DNA of 64,000 nucleotides from Elephas maximus indicus. Its lineage: Eukaryota > Chordata > Mammalia > Proboscidea > Elephantidae. How positions within the stretch are numbered: the stretch's first letter is position 1; every line of letters begins with the position of its first letter. Made by a program: the position numbers and the translations under genes. This document shows, one piece after another, positions 25,331 to 37,405 of the stretch. Under the pieces are notes generated by a model. That model did not search any database and was not told the DNA's origin. It saw only the letters and a program-made list of their open reading frames with translations. Where the stretch lies: assembly GCF_024166365.1 (NCBI RefSeq), contig NC_064820.1:135056001-135120000 (forward strand), in the 5' to 3' direction.

Positions 25331-25534
25331 CTCTAGTAGTTACCCAAATAATGCTGATTATGGTGAACATCTGAGATGGGATATTTATAGGAAACAAGAG
25401 TACAAAAATATTTGTTGAATAAATGAATGAAGCAATCAACCAACCGACTGAAAAATCCGATGAGCTGGTAAATGTTTGTAAAGCTTTGTAAATATGGACT
25501 AGAGTTAAGTTTTTCCAGAATAATCCAATAAATC

Positions 25535-25645
25535 ATAAGCCCTGTGAGAGCAGAAGTGGTATTATAATCTTCTATTATACAGTTTCTGGCACAAGGCTAA
25601 CACTTGAATGGACATTCAGTAAACATCTACTAATTGAATCAAATT
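25535..25645 (+). repeat. L2 3' end fragment
   Basis: 'agccctgtgagagcagaag', 'tggcacaaggctaac' and 'ttcagtaaacatctactaat' follow the L2 3' consensus order. Confidence 0.5.
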
Positions 25646-26245
25646 ATATAAATGATACAGGACTAAGTTTTGCAGTTTTAATTACCCTCACAATAACTAT
25701 AAAAGCACACCTCCCTCCAAGGAAACAAACTTTAGAGTAAAGACAATTAACATGAAAAGTTTATCTTAAAATATTTCATGCACTTTCCCTGGGGAGAACA
25801 TTCACTTTTGCCTTAGGCTACTAAAATTTTTCTAGAAATATAATGTTCTGCAGCACAACCCCTCATTTTCCTTAACTTTGCCTGGCATTACCTTTGGCTT
25901 AGACTCTTAGACAAGTGAGCTTATACTAGGATGGTAAGTCTTATTCTGAATATACATAGAAGAGATATAGACATATATTATTCTATTCCCACTGAAAGAA
26001 AAGGGCAAAGAGGAATTGCTCTGGGTGCCAAACACCGATTCAGTTGATAGTCTCTCTCTCAGTTTAGATATCCTCTTTCCTCACTGATTCAGAGCTTTTG
26101 TTCTCTTTACAGTATTATCAATTAGGAAAACTTGCACATCTTTATTATCCACAGTTTCTGCCACCCATTTGCTGTTTCCCAAGAGATTATCTGTCAGTTT
26201 TAAGTACAAACGGCCAAAGCAATTGTTGGGAGGTTTCAGGTGGAG

Positions 26246-26265
26246 CCCCCCCCCCGCCCCCGCAC
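26246..26265 (+). repeat. Poly-C tract
   Basis: C-run broken by single G bases between 26245 and 26265. Confidence 0.9.
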
Positions 26266-26349
26266 ATACTTCAATTAAAAGCATTTGGGACCCAAATGAT
26301 CTCAGTAGCTTCGGGGCTTCAAGCCAATTTGCAGATGTAGGCCCATAGT

Positions 26350-26560
26350 GGAGCCCCTGGGTGGTGCTAAGGGTTAAGCACTCGGCTACTGACCAAAAGG
26401 CTGGTGGTTCAAGTCCACCCAGAGGCAACGCAGAAAAAATACCTGGTGATCTACTTTGAAAAGATCACAGTCACTGAAAACCTTATGGAACACAAGTCTA
26501 CTCTGACAAATCGGGGGGTCACCATGAGTCAGAATCAACTCAATGGCAACTGATTTTTTT
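26350..26560 (+). mobile_element. AfroSINE, long form
   Basis: 'gagcccctgggtggtgc', 'caagtccacccagaggcaac', 'cctggtgatctacttt', 'gagtcagaatcaactcaatg'. A possible 6-bp flanking repeat TAGGCC lies at 26338-26343 and 26560-26565. Confidence 0.92.
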
Positions 26561-26565
26561 AGGCC

Positions 26566-27450
26566 TGTTGTATGGACGGACAGCTAAGGCTGGATTATTT
26601 GAAGCTTGCAATGTCTTAGTATGTGAAAATTGTGAATGTCCCCAAATGCCTCAAAAATTACAGTATCCGATTTTGGATTTGTTAAGCAAAAAATATTTTC
26701 TTACCCAATTTGGTGGAAAATACATGCCAAAAATCTCTCTTTAACAGTAGAGGAGAAAAACAGGCTTAATGGGAGAAGAATGCTAGAACAATCTTTTGGT
26801 GCAGAGGTTACTGCTACATTCAGTGAGTGTTTGGGATCAGCTAGCAAAGCCATCTGAATGGCAGAGATCATTGTTGTGAAAACAATTCCCTTGCCAGATA
26901 CCAAGGGAGGAGTGAATCTCATGTGGAACCCCAGAGGATTCAGTGGGTTACAATGTGCTCAATTGTGAAATGAGGCAAATGGCTGAACTGATTTTTCTCA
27001 CTGGAAAATATTAGAAACATACAGGTGAGTGCCTTATATCATTTTCAAGAAATACAAAGGTTTCAGCTTGCTGTCAGCGTAGTCAATCTGTCATTCTCTT
27101 GTAGGTTTGGGGTTAATATGACTACATATTCTTTCCACCCTTCCCAACGACACACATTTGTTGGCAAAATTCTCCATCACCTAGGGCAGGGAACTGTAAA
27201 ATTGGAACACATTAATACTTACCAGAGAGAATACATTCAACCAGCAACAGTTACATAGAGACATAGTTTGCTTACTTACTTCCATGACATTGAGCCAATA
27301 AGAACTGAGGGAAAATTCTAGGTGAATGACATGAGATTGGGCAACAGAGGTCAAAATTGTCAAACTCCTCTTTGGTGGCCCACAACCCTAGAGATTATTC
27401 ATATATATTCATATGTAATTATTCATACATAACCACAAGCAGAATTAGGG
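26566..27450. other. Intergenic, no feature recognised
   Basis: No repeat or coding signal that I can name. Confidence 0.5.
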
Positions 27451-27665
27451 AAAACCAAAGAAACCCAAACAATTGCCATCAAGTAGATCCCAACTCATAG
27501 CGACCCTATAGGATTCAGTAGAACTGCCCCACAGGGTTTCCAAGGCTGTACTCTTTACAGGAGCAGATGGGCCAAGTCTTTTCATTCCCGGAGCGGCTAG
27601 TGGGTTTGAACTGCCGACCTTAGAGTTAGCAGCCGAGTGCTCAGCCACTTCACCACCAGAGTTCC
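27451..27665 (-). mobile_element. AfroSINE, variant with extra internal segment
   Basis: 'attgccatcaagtagatcc', 'ccacagggtttccaaggctg', then an extra 'ttacaggagcagatgggcc' segment as in the copy at 50979-51174, then 'gaactgccgacctt' and 'ccaccagagttcc'. Confidence 0.92.
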
Positions 27666-28167
27666 TACAAATTAGTGAGGCCCTGTTTTATTCTATTCTA
27701 AATGGAATGGCAGTTGGGGGCTAAAGGATGGAGAAGCAAAATTAAAAGGAAAGAAGACTTTCTGAAAACCAAATAGATGATGATAGATTAAACTGAAATC
27801 ATGCAGTATCATTGCCTTTCAGTAGTGGCTTGATCTATGTGTCTGAAAATCTCATTGAGGGAAGACAGTGAGAGAGCTAAATGACTGGGAGTTCTTTAAA
27901 AGGCTGTGTCCTGCTGTCGGGTAACCAGGAACTCTACATAAATAGCTGTTGAATATTCTAGAGAAAACTATTTGGTTTTATCTGAACTGGCCATCAAGAT
28001 AGACTCAGTCTCTGAGATGCTGCTCCAAGCTAATGGACCAAGAGTTCCAAGAATGGTTACTCTTTTGTGATGTTATTTAATTTCATGGAATGTGACCCAT
28101 TTCTATTGAGCACCACTGTGAAACCACCATAAGGCTAGCTGAATTTAAACTCACTTTTCTAGCACTC
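27666..28167. other. Intergenic, no feature recognised
   Basis: No repeat or coding signal that I can name. Confidence 0.5.
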
Positions 28168-28340
28168 GGAAACCCTGGTGGCATAGTGGTTAAGAGCTAC
28201 AGCTGCTAACCAAAAGGTCGGCAGTTCGAATCCACCAGGCGCTCCTTGGAAACCCTATGGGGCAGTTCTGCTCTGTCCTATAGGGTCGCTATGAGTCGGA
28301 ATTGACTTGACGGCACCGGGTTTGGCTTTTTTTTTTTTGG
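28168..28340 (+). mobile_element. AfroSINE, well preserved
   Basis: 'aaaccctggtggcatagtgg', 'ggtcggcagttcgaatcc' (a good B box), 'cctatagggtcgctatgagt', 'tgacggcaccgggtttgg' and a T-rich tail. It lies about 370 bp beyond the likely PRDM6 poly(A) site. Confidence 0.95.
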
Positions 28341-28724
28341 TTTTTCCACCACTCAAAGAACAGTGAGATTGTGTACATAATTCTTTCTCTTCCAACTGAT
28401 AAATCTTGAGGGAAGAATACTACCTATGGCTGAAGGAGATGACAAGGTAATTCCTGGGCAGTCTGTTCTCACCACAACCCTCCCCGTGGTTCCTCCACTT
28501 GGCGTCCCCTCGTCTGGCCTATCTTCTGCAGAAGTGCTCTTCCCACCCTCAGGACCAAGTAAACAGGCCTCCTGGGCTTCCCCTGTACAAGGGAGAAAGC
28601 TGAAACTGCCTACAAGAGCCTTAACAACTGGGCTTGGCACTTAAATATCCAACCACTTTCAAAACACCAACAAAAAAAAGTACATGAAGCCTAATACCTT
28701 ATATTCAGCTTCATACCAAAGAAC

Positions 28725-28730
28725 TTTATT
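28725..28730 (-). promoter_or_regulatory. Candidate PRDM6 poly(A) signal AATAAA
   Basis: TTTATT on the plus strand, AATAAA on the minus strand. About 45-70 nt downstream on the transcript is a T-run followed by GTTGGTGTTTTG (28658-28678), a good GU-rich downstream element. Spacing fits cleavage near 28705. Confidence 0.45.
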
Positions 28731-29406
28731 TTCTTTTTTTTTAAGCTAAAATGTTATGGAAAACAAAATTTTCTCAACTAGCTGCTGCTTCGGAACAATA
28801 TACTGTATTATGAAGCTCTGTACATAATAATTTTAATGTTTTCAAAATCATGACAGGACAAAGAATGTTCCCCATTTTTTTCCCCCTTGAATTTTGAAAT
28901 TTAAACCATTCTCTTCCTTTTCCAGGTGCTCCTGATCAGGCCGTTGGATGAAAGAAGCCGCGTGAAAAGTGTATGAAAAGTGAGCGTGGAGAAAACAAAC
29001 AGAATGCCTTCTGGGCTGAAGATGGCACTGACTTAGTGAAGGCTCGCGCTTCTGCTTCCACGGTCCCCTCTGGGCCTCAGGCAAGGCCAAACCAAAACAG
29101 CAGGAAGAAGGGCTGTACAACGGGTCCCCTTGAATCATGCTACTAAAAAAAGGTGCAATGAGAAACAAGTCCCTGTGCATTCTTAGTCACAACTGCGGGC
29201 AGAGGAACCCACATGATTCCTCCCTTTGGTATTAAATAACAGTTTAAAAAAGCTTTTAGAAACAAAGCAAATACATGGTGGGACTGGAAATGTTAGCCAT
29301 CCCGGGTCAGTTGTCCACTGAAAGAAGTCTCATCCCTAGTCATAAATAAATAATCTCCTTCCTGGTCTGACTTCCATGCCAGGATCAATATCTCTTAACA
29401 TCTTAT

Positions 29407-29412
29407 TTTATT
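29407..29412 (-). promoter_or_regulatory. Alternative proximal poly(A) signal AATAAA
   Basis: Canonical hexamer on the minus strand, 120 nt after the PRDM6 stop. The sequence downstream on the transcript has no strong GU-rich block, so use is doubtful. Confidence 0.2.
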
Positions 29413-29533
29413 ACTGCTTTTGGTTTTCTGGGACTGATTGAAAGTTGCTCAGAGGAAATCTTTGGTTTTGCTTAAGTGTCCGTGACATTTAATCATGACT
29501 TTCCTTGCAGTTTAATTCCAACCAGTCAATCAG

Positions 29534-29648
29534 TTAATCCACTTCGATTGATTCTGGGCTCTCGGTTATTGGCTTGCACTCATTGGGCATCCGCTGGTGT
29601 CGGCTCAGCTGGGTGGCCTGCGTGAAGCTCCTCTCACACCTCTCGCAC
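29534..29648 (-). CDS. PRDM6: PRDM6 terminal coding exon, zinc finger 4 and C-terminus
   Basis: Last coding exon: 1 nt completing Lys558, 37 codons and a TAA stop at 29534-29536. It encodes the atypical fourth finger, [20 protein letters not shown], and ends [17 protein letters not shown], the PRDM6 C-terminus as I recall it from other mammals. In finger 4 C559, C562 and H575 are normally spaced; the expected second His is missing and C582 lies seven residues after the His, so it would bind zinc only as a loose C2HC finger. The acceptor is GCCTCCACCAG. The apparent longer ORF upstream on this strand (to 29716) is intron read-through, because the AG acceptor cuts at 29648/29649. Confidence 0.96.
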
Positions 29649-31539
29649 CTGGTGGAGGCAAGAGAGAAAATTGAGACCAGGGAGCGGGGCCTGCAGGGTG
29701 ATGGGCTTCCTCTCATCCTGCCTAATCAGAACAGACACTCCAAAGTGGCTTCAGATTTTACCAGCTCAAGAGGTTTAATTGGTGGCTCCTTCCAAGGCCT
29801 GGATGCCTGTGATGGGACAAAGCCCATCTGATGCTGAACAGAGGGATCTGTCAATAGGCAGGGGGAAGGTGATTTCTCCAGAGAGCCTTGTCCTGCTGCA
29901 GCTCTGATCACTGTCAGTTCAAATAGATAAAGAACAAAAAGAGATTTTTAGGAGTGAGCCATCAAAGCAGCAGCTTGTCTGCAGTTTTCTGCTCCGTAAC
30001 CCCAAAGAGAAATTGATGACAAATAGAATTTCACCTGCTGCTAATTTAGAACCGGGAATTGTACTCCTTTGGCACAGCAGCCAAAGAGCGATCATCTCTG
30101 AATTTGGACAGTAGAGGAAGCAGGACATTAGTTTGCAGTGACTATCGTGGGGTGGGGGGAGGAGGGTGACTTGGGTGGCTACTTTTTGGTAAAAGCTAGT
30201 TAGAGTATCACAGCCCAACCGTGTTTAGGGTGAAAACAGTGCTGGGGTGAGAGGGAGCTCAGGAACCAGAGATCAGTGGATGTTTGCATAGGCCAAGATG
30301 TTCATCTCTCCAGCAAGTACAGTACAAGTAATGTTTATGTGGTCCAATGTGTCTGATGAGGAGAAAACTAGTTTCACCACTTCTAGAATATCTCTTCTTA
30401 ACTTAAAACTAAGCAAAACAAAAAACCGTAATCTAGAGACTCTGGGTCTATCTCCTGTGTCCATATCTCCCACACAACACACACTTACTAGTCTGATGGC
30501 TGCACAATCTACCAAAACAAACAAACAAGACCTAGTGGTGGCCTCTAGTTTTTCTACTGTTGTTCCTGGCTGGTCGCCTGTTTTGTATGTATACACAGAG
30601 ATGAACTGTCACAGGAAGCTAAGGGCAGACAGTGACCCCCGTCACCACCCTGCACATATGGGCTGATGAGAGCACTGGCTGAGCGCTTTTCAGGGCACAA
30701 GGGCCACCTCAGCCATCCCATAATGTCCCCTCCTCAAATCTTTGAAGAAAAAGCTATTCAGGAGGAACTGCAGACAACCGTCTCTCTCTTAATAAAACGA
30801 CCTCTGCTTTTCTGGTCCCCACACTGTTCAGGCTCTGGCAAAAGCCACCATGTGCCCCTTGCCTGACTGAAAGCCATAAACAAGGAAGCCACAGGCCCCC
30901 TTATCCAGGGCATGTTCCTTCTCTTCCTCCTCCTTACTGAATTATAGAAGGTGCCTCACCACAGAAATAATTACTAAAAATATAAAACTTCCATGCACTT
31001 TGGAGACTTCTGCATATCTTTGGATGTTAGGTGGCTGGAACTTGATTCTGCACTTGGATTTCTCAGGTGTCTGTGCCCGCTAAGTATATCAGTGTGAAGA
31101 AGTTATGTTTCCTTAATTGTCTTTCAGGGAATATTTTCAGCAGCCTGTTCCACTGTTAAAAACTGCACTGTGATCTTGACAAATGTATAATGTCAGCTTT
31201 AATGTATCAGACCTATCAGCTCAATGAAAATAACTCAGAAGTATCGATCACCTAATGATTTCTGGTGTATTCATTAACGTCCGTAGGCTGCTCATCCCCT
31301 CTCCAGAGCTCCTGGAGTGCCGATGACACGTTAGCGAATTGCTGATTGTTTATTAGAAAATTGATTAGTTGCTGGATTAGTGTGTCAAAATATACTACCT
31401 TTCACTGCTTGACAAACTTTCAAATTATTATATTCCTTTTTTGCTTTTTTTTTAAGCTCTAGAATCAATTTCAAAGAAAGTAGAATAACGAGCAATTACG
31501 AGGAATGACAATTTATCTAGGTCATGATTTTACCCTTCT

Positions 31540-31738
31540 AATCCTGTGTACTGGAAACCCTGGTGGTGTAGTGGTTAAGAGGTACAGCTGCTAACCAAAG
31601 CTTGGCAGTTCAAATGTACCAGGCTCTCCTTGGAAACTCTACGGGGCAGTTCTACTCTGTCCTGTAGGATCACTACGAGTCCGGATTGACTGGACGCGAC
31701 GGGTTTGTTTTTTGCTTTTTATTTTTCAATCCTGTGTA
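31540..31738 (+). mobile_element. AfroSINE with 11-bp target-site duplication
   Basis: The element is 31551-31727. Perfect direct repeats AATCCTGTGTA flank it at 31540-31550 and 31728-31738. Inserted in the last PRDM6 intron, antisense to the gene. Confidence 0.96.
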
Positions 31739-32456
31739 TTAGAATATAAAGAGTCCATACACAGGAAGTTTAGTGCCTCATATGAGGTAAATACCTAACT
31801 ATATGTTGTATTTAAAGGTTCAGATTAAATGGAGATATTAAAATGAGGGTTAAATTTTTCTCAAGTGTTTAAATGCCTCACATAATATTTATAGGCATGG
31901 AACAATTTCTTGTAGTATTCAGGGAACTTACTAAGTCTAGCTTACAAGGTGTGCAAGACCATTGCTGCAAAATTATCTTTAGCACCATCTGCTCACCTAG
32001 GGTGAGTAAAAATACATGCAGATATGTAGAAAATCACCTTAGTTTAGGTTCCTTTCCCAGAAATTCCCCCCTTCTTGAGGAGAGTGGGCTACTAGAAATA
32101 ATACCTATGTGGTTTGGAAATTACAAGAACACAAGCTGTATGTTTGAGGAAGCAAAGGGATCTAGGTACAAAAAAAGCCTTTCTTTTTTTTTTTTTTAAT
32201 GAGGGAAGGCCTTCATTTTTATGTTCATTGTTTTCAATTAAAAATAGAATTCCCTTCACAAAATATTTTCATAGTTTAACGAAACGCATCACAAGGACGG
32301 TCTCAACTAAAATATCTAGGTGCCAGAAGGTCAGGCCCCCATTCAGTTGGTTAACATTCAATTAACACTAAATTACAATTCCTAACAAGTGATTGGGTGT
32401 GGGCACGTCTAAGCCTGGATTCATCTGGAGTAATGGAATAAGACAAGGAGCCCTGG

Positions 32457-32665
32457 TGGCTCAATGGTTAAACGCTTGGCTGCTAACTGAAAGTTTGGTG
32501 GTTTGAACTCACCCAACAGCTCCTTAGCAGAAAAGACCTGGTTATCTGCTCCCATAAAGATTACTGCCTGGAGAACCCTATGAGGTAGTTTTACTCTGTC
32601 ACATGGGGTTGCTGTGAGTCCAAACTGACTCGACGGAATCCTTCAACAACATCAACAACAACAAT
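32457..32665 (+). mobile_element. AfroSINE, long form with RTE-like tail
   Basis: 'agccctggtggctcaatgg', the long-form 'ctgctcccataaagattac', 'ctgactcgacggaatcc' and a repeated CAACAA tail. Confidence 0.92.
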
Positions 32666-35121
32666 GCAAAAAGAAGGAAAGAAAGATGTGGGTAATGAGC
32701 TAGGACAAAGGAATGCTCTTGCACACAGATTATCTTCCCTATGTGTGTCTCTCTTTAGCATAAAGTGCTGATGTCAGAGCCTTGACAGAAACATCGCAGG
32801 AACACTGAAATGGAAAGTCTTTCAAATATTTCAGTAAAGAGAAAGCTTCCAACTGTCTTCCACTCTACGAGTCCTCATTAAACTTGATTTCCTTTTAGAT
32901 TTGAGATCATTCTTTACTAAAGTGATGACTGATTGCATTATATACACAGGAAATTTAACGATCACCATCTAAGATTGACAGACAGAGGAGCAAAACCATG
33001 GAAAGGTCTGTTCCACAGAAAACATGCAATAAGCTTTCTGTGCCTTTACAAGTCACAAAGCACTCCTAGAATTGAACCCAATTGCACAGGGTTTCACATA
33101 CAGGATGTGCTCAATGTACATTCACTGATTTGTTTTGATTTCGCCTAGATCTTATTCAAACATCAGCACTCCTTTGGAACTTCCTTTGATTTTTATACTG
33201 AGCCAAACTGTCTCTACCCAGAAAGTGAGGTAAAAACATAGTGATGAATATCTCCACCTGTTTCTAATAAAGATGCAGAGAAGAGCGTTTCCTAAGAAAA
33301 GTCCTGGCTTGCTCTTACAGCTTCCCTGGATCAGAAGCCAGGCTTCAAGCAGCTCATACAGACCCTCCCAGGCAGGGCAGAGCAGCCTACTAAGATCTTG
33401 AGGGATTATTTTTAATGACAGAAGAAGAAAGGAGTCCTCGCAGTAAAGACTTTTTAGACAGGCAACCTCCTCTTTTCCTTCTTTCTTCCCTTCCTCTCTT
33501 TCTCCCTCCCTCCCTTTTGGCAATAAAGTGCTTGACAATTGCTATTAAAAGAAATGAGTTGTTTTTGCTCCTTGTTCTCCATGGCTTCTAGTTTTACAGC
33601 ACAAACTGAAAGCCAAGACCTCTAATCTAATCCTTTGATGTTCAGTTTACCTATGTGCTCATTTACCTTAGAAATTCTATGTCTAATAGCCTAGGTTAGT
33701 TGCCAACAAGCCTGTGATCTGCATGTAGCTCCAAGGATGGAGGCTTTCAGTGGATTTCAGCCAATCAGATTGTGAGGCAAAGTCTAGAATGAAACTCTGA
33801 TCTTTTAATGCCCAGTCTCCTCCAGCCTTCTTTGGTTTGCAACAATCTCACTCTCCCTTGAAAAACCACTTCTTAGGTAAAGATTTAGAAGTCAGAAAGG
33901 GCTTCCGCCTTCCCCTGAGATCTGCCCTGGAGAACTCTGTGGAGGTTTCCTGGGCCCTGGATGGGTAGGATGATTTGGGGACTGAGCCATTTGGGGCATC
34001 TAGTTGGAAGCTGCCCAAGATGCACAGTTTAGGGTTGTGCATCTTTACAAGATTCTTTTCCTTTTTTGCAACATTGTTTAAGCCAATACCCATTAGTTGA
34101 AGTAGTAAAATTAACTGTTGTGGCAAAACACATTTTATTGACTAATCTGCAACAAAGGTTTTTTTCTTTTTTGAATGTTTGTTTTATAAGCTTGTAAAAG
34201 GATATCTTCATAATATTTACAAATGTCCATGGGATGGATATCCATGAGCTATGGTTGGAAGATTCCCAACACTCCCTTGGAGAGTTCAATCCTGAAAGAC
34301 CTGGTTGTATACACTAAAGGATTTAATTTTCCATTTCCTAGAAGACATTTAAATCCTGTACTTTTAAAATAAGTATACACTCAGCTCTCCCCTGGGAATA
34401 TGTATTTGATAAGTTAGAGAAAAAAACTTATAGCATGTGGCTATCTTGATACGAGCAGGAGCAGAAGGAATTAAAAGGTGTGTAGAGAATCGAATCCAAC
34501 CAACCTGGTGTTTGCTTTGTTTTTTTCCCCAAGGAAATTGGGTTACGGTCACAAAAAATATTTTTGCAAAAAAAAAATCACGATCACTAAAGCCCTTCAA
34601 ATATTAATCCGATGAATTAAAATTAAGTTAAGATGGCAACTCTATTGGAAACATGACAAAAACAGGATGTTAAAGGAAAAAAATTTGAATGGAGTCAATG
34701 AGGTTACACATAAGTAACACCTTAACATTAACAGAAATCTATTTCCCATTTTGACCCTGAAACCTCTTCAATTAATTACTAAAATCTATTTACACAGCAA
34801 CAAGATAAAATCAATCTGTCTCCTGGCACCATATCCGTCTGGCTGCCCTCTGCAACAGAAGTGGCCAGGAGGATTCTCAGTTCTCCTGCAACTCTGCTTT
34901 TGAAAAGCTGTCTTGCTCAAAGGCATGGGAATGCGCAATTCTTGTCTTTCACATCCAGAGCAGTGGAGAAGCCAGAATCTGTGACGCCCCCAGGAGTCAG
35001 GATGAGGCGATGACAAAGTTCACTGGGTAGGTTATGACACAAACTCCTGAGATAGGGAACTTCTAGGATTGTGCCAGCCCATCTGGCACCTTAGGGTGGA
35101 TTAGAAAATAGCACTTCCCTT

Positions 35122-35308
35122 GGGCTATTGCTTGAAACCCTGCTGGCCTAGTGGTTAAGAACTACCACTGCTAACCAAAAGGTTGGCAGTTCGAATCCAC
35201 CAGTACTCCTTGTATCAGCAGTTCTACCCTATCCTACAGGGTCACCATGAGTTGGAATCGACTCAGTGGCACTGGGTTTGGCTTTTTTTTTGGAGAGGGG
35301 GCTATTGC
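35122..35308 (+). mobile_element. AfroSINE with 10-bp target-site duplication
   Basis: The element is 35132-35298, with the middle partly deleted ('actccttgtatcagcagttc'). Perfect direct repeats GGGCTATTGC lie at 35122-35131 and 35299-35308. Confidence 0.96.
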
Positions 35309-35467
35309 CAGTTTGACCAGCCTGGTGCCGGCATGATTTAAGACCCCACTGTCCTCTCAGCCAGACACCCTTATGCATGAACAACCTGCATCGATGTATA
35401 CAGACAGAAGTATCACTACTTTTATTATTAATTAAAACACAAGTTAAACCAAGATGGAAAACAGTTG

Positions 35468-35747
35468 AGAATGATGAATAAACCAAATAAAAACCAAACC
35501 CATTGCCATTGAGTCAATTCTGACTCATGGTGACCTCATGTGTTGCAGAGTAGAACTGTGCCCCATAGAATTTTCATGGCTATGAGTCTAGAATCAACTT
35601 GATGACTATGGGTTTGGTTTTTTGGGGTTTGGACCTTTTGGAGGAAGTAACTGCCAGGCCTTTTTTCTGAGGCACCTCTGAGTGGGTTTGAGCTGCCAAC
35701 CTTTTGGTTAACAGTCCTGTAAATAGATACCATAAGAATGATGAATA
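35468..35747 (-). mobile_element. AfroSINE, long form, with a nested SINE 3' end
   Basis: Reverse long-form copy at 35481-35734 flanked by 13-bp repeats AGAATGATGAATA (35468-35480 and 35735-35747). A plus-oriented tail piece ('gagtctagaatcaacttgat' to 'gggtttggttttttgggg', about 35581-35630) interrupts it. Confidence 0.88.
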
Positions 35748-35751
35748 CCCA

Positions 35752-35801
35752 AAAATCAAAACCAAACCCATTGCCATTGACGCGATTCCAACTCATAGGT
35801 A
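35752..35801 (-). mobile_element. AfroSINE 3' end fragment
   Basis: 'aaaccaaacccattgccatt' and 'gattccaactcatagg', then homology stops. It abuts the right-hand target-site duplication of the previous element. Confidence 0.8.
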
Positions 35802-36364
35802 TCTAAGTCTTCGGCAGGTTGAATGAAGATGACAATCTTTTATGAACTCTTCCATCTGCTGGAAGACAGATCAGGAACCAGACCAGCAGGACTCTCACTC
35901 AGAGTCTCCCACCCGGAGCTGAGCCCGACCTCAGGCTGAGCGCAACGACGAAGGCACACCACGGAACCAGGTCTGGGAGGGAATCTGGGTAATGAGGCTC
36001 TGGGAAGACTTTACGTCTGAGGCTGAACATGGGGATTATTTCCTGCCGCCCGACTCATTTTCTCTCTTGCTTGATCTTGTCCTACGGAAAGGTAAATAAG
36101 GCTGAACACCTATGCCCTTTTAATTTTCCTTCTTAAGCAGGGGAAGCCAGTATAGCAAATGAGTACAGGGAGATACAAGAGGTTTGAACAGAAAAGACTT
36201 CATCACACAGGCCGTAAAAACTGCTCTGAGACCACCGACCAGTTGTACATGCGGACTCACACGCCCGAGCCCTGTCACGTGCTGATTGGGCTGCCAGAAG
36301 TGCCTCTTTCCCTGTGCATGTCTGGTAAATTCCGACTCGTCCTTCAACAGGCATCTTAAACATC

Positions 36365-36630
36365 ATCTCCCTCAGAAAGTATTGATTACTTTGTCTTTGT
36401 GCTAGCCTGAAACGTCATACATACATGCTTTATTGTCGTGCTTTCCACCCTATGGTATAATGCTTGTTTATTAATTGGGCCTCCCCAGAGACTATGAGGT
36501 CTTCAAAGAAGGGAGCTAAGTCTGATTCACCTTTGTATCCCTTGTGCCTAGCATGGTGACTAGTACAAGAGTTGGTGTGCAGTAAATATTTGCTGAATGA
36601 ATGAACATATGAAGGAATGAATGAATGAAG
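36365..36630 (+). repeat. L2 3' end with GAAT-rich tail
   Basis: 'gatgcttgtttattaa'-like and 'cctttgtatcccttgtgcct', then 'cagtaaatatttgctgaatg' and repeats of GAAT follow the L2 3' end. Confidence 0.6.
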
Positions 36631-37049
36631 ACATGAACAGGTCATCTAGCATAACTCAGATTGACTTTTGTCATGACTGTGATATATCTAGAAACACACA
36701 CTCTCTGTCAGGTGCCTTTACCTTGCCAAAGCCCTTGAAATTCAATACTATCGCTTCCCACATTTCCTGAATCTTCAAGGGCTTTGACATGTCCTGTGTC
36801 TATGTTTACTTTTTCACCAGCATGGTAATTCTGAGGTCCAAAGTGTAAACTGAAAAGTTACAAATATACTGCTATAATAGATTCAAACTTCTGTCACACA
36901 TAGGAAAGAAGAGGAAATAGTTCACCAGAATTCTGAAAGGTTCCAGCTCCCCGGGAGATGATTATCCATACATTCTTAAATTGTGGGCACTTTGCTGTTG
37001 GCCATGAGGCTTACTGATGGCTGTAAGAGCTCTGTGAGGCTCCTAACTC

Positions 37050-37200
37050 AAATTCTAGAAGTACAGATCCTCAGGAACTGGAAAGAACTTTAAAATTATT
37101 TACTCCTACCTCCTTATTTTACCGATGAGAAGACAGACCCAGAAAGACTGTCTCATGTACAAGGTTGCACAGCTCGAGCCCAGACCAGTGGATAGGCTTC
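37050..37200 (-). repeat. MIR-like fragment
   Basis: 'ttattttaccgatgagaaga' and 'caaggttgcacagctcgagc' fit a reversed MIR. Confidence 0.45.
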
Positions 37201-37405
37201 CTGATTTCATTTTCCAAGTTTCAGTCACTAAACAAGTGAGTCCTTTTGCAGCCTGGACATTAAAAAAATAACCTTCGAAAAAGCCTTCTCCACCAGTTGG
37301 CTGGGCTGGGCAGCACTGTGCCGACAGCCCGTCCCTCCATTCTTCTGCTGGCTCTAGGGAAAGGCTAAGAGAGTCAGGAGGAAGAAAAGGCTAACTGCTA
37401 CTTAC

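Larger units (their letters stand above)
28706..29533 (-). other. PRDM6: Probable PRDM6 3' UTR
   Basis: Sequence from the TAA stop to the best poly(A) site candidate. It is free of recognisable AfroSINE, L1 or RTE sequence; the nearest AfroSINE lies just outside, at 28168-28340. An earlier AATAAA (minus strand, at 29407-29412) could give a much shorter UTR of about 0.15 kb, but its downstream region is not clearly GU-rich. The 3' end is inferred from signals only; a longer UTR running further down cannot be excluded. Confidence 0.45.
29649..37405 (-). other. PRDM6: PRDM6 last intron
   Basis: Intron between the zinc finger 2/3 exon and the terminal exon, GT-AG bounded on the minus strand. It holds AfroSINEs at 31551-31727, 32457-32665, 35134-35298 and 35481-35801, an L2-like piece at 36365-36630 and a MIR piece at 37050-37200. 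29650-31540 and 32670-35120 look like unique DNA; no exon-like ORF with splice sites was found in them. 35880-36080 is somewhat richer in CpG than its surroundings. Confidence 0.85.

Noticed and set aside
28426..28644. 72-codon plus-strand ORF as an extra exon near the PRDM6 3' end
   Set aside because: No similarity to a known protein family and no flanking splice sites; overlaps an equally long ORF on the other strand.
1..28700. Possible CEP120 exons, expected on this side from human gene order
   Set aside because: No exon-like stretch with CEP120-type sequence and splice sites was recognised; the gene probably lies further out.
36120..36366. Overlapping ORFs in a slightly CpG-richer intronic interval
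   Set aside because: ORFs on both strands in several frames, no domain features; no supporting acceptor and donor pair in frame with PRDM6.
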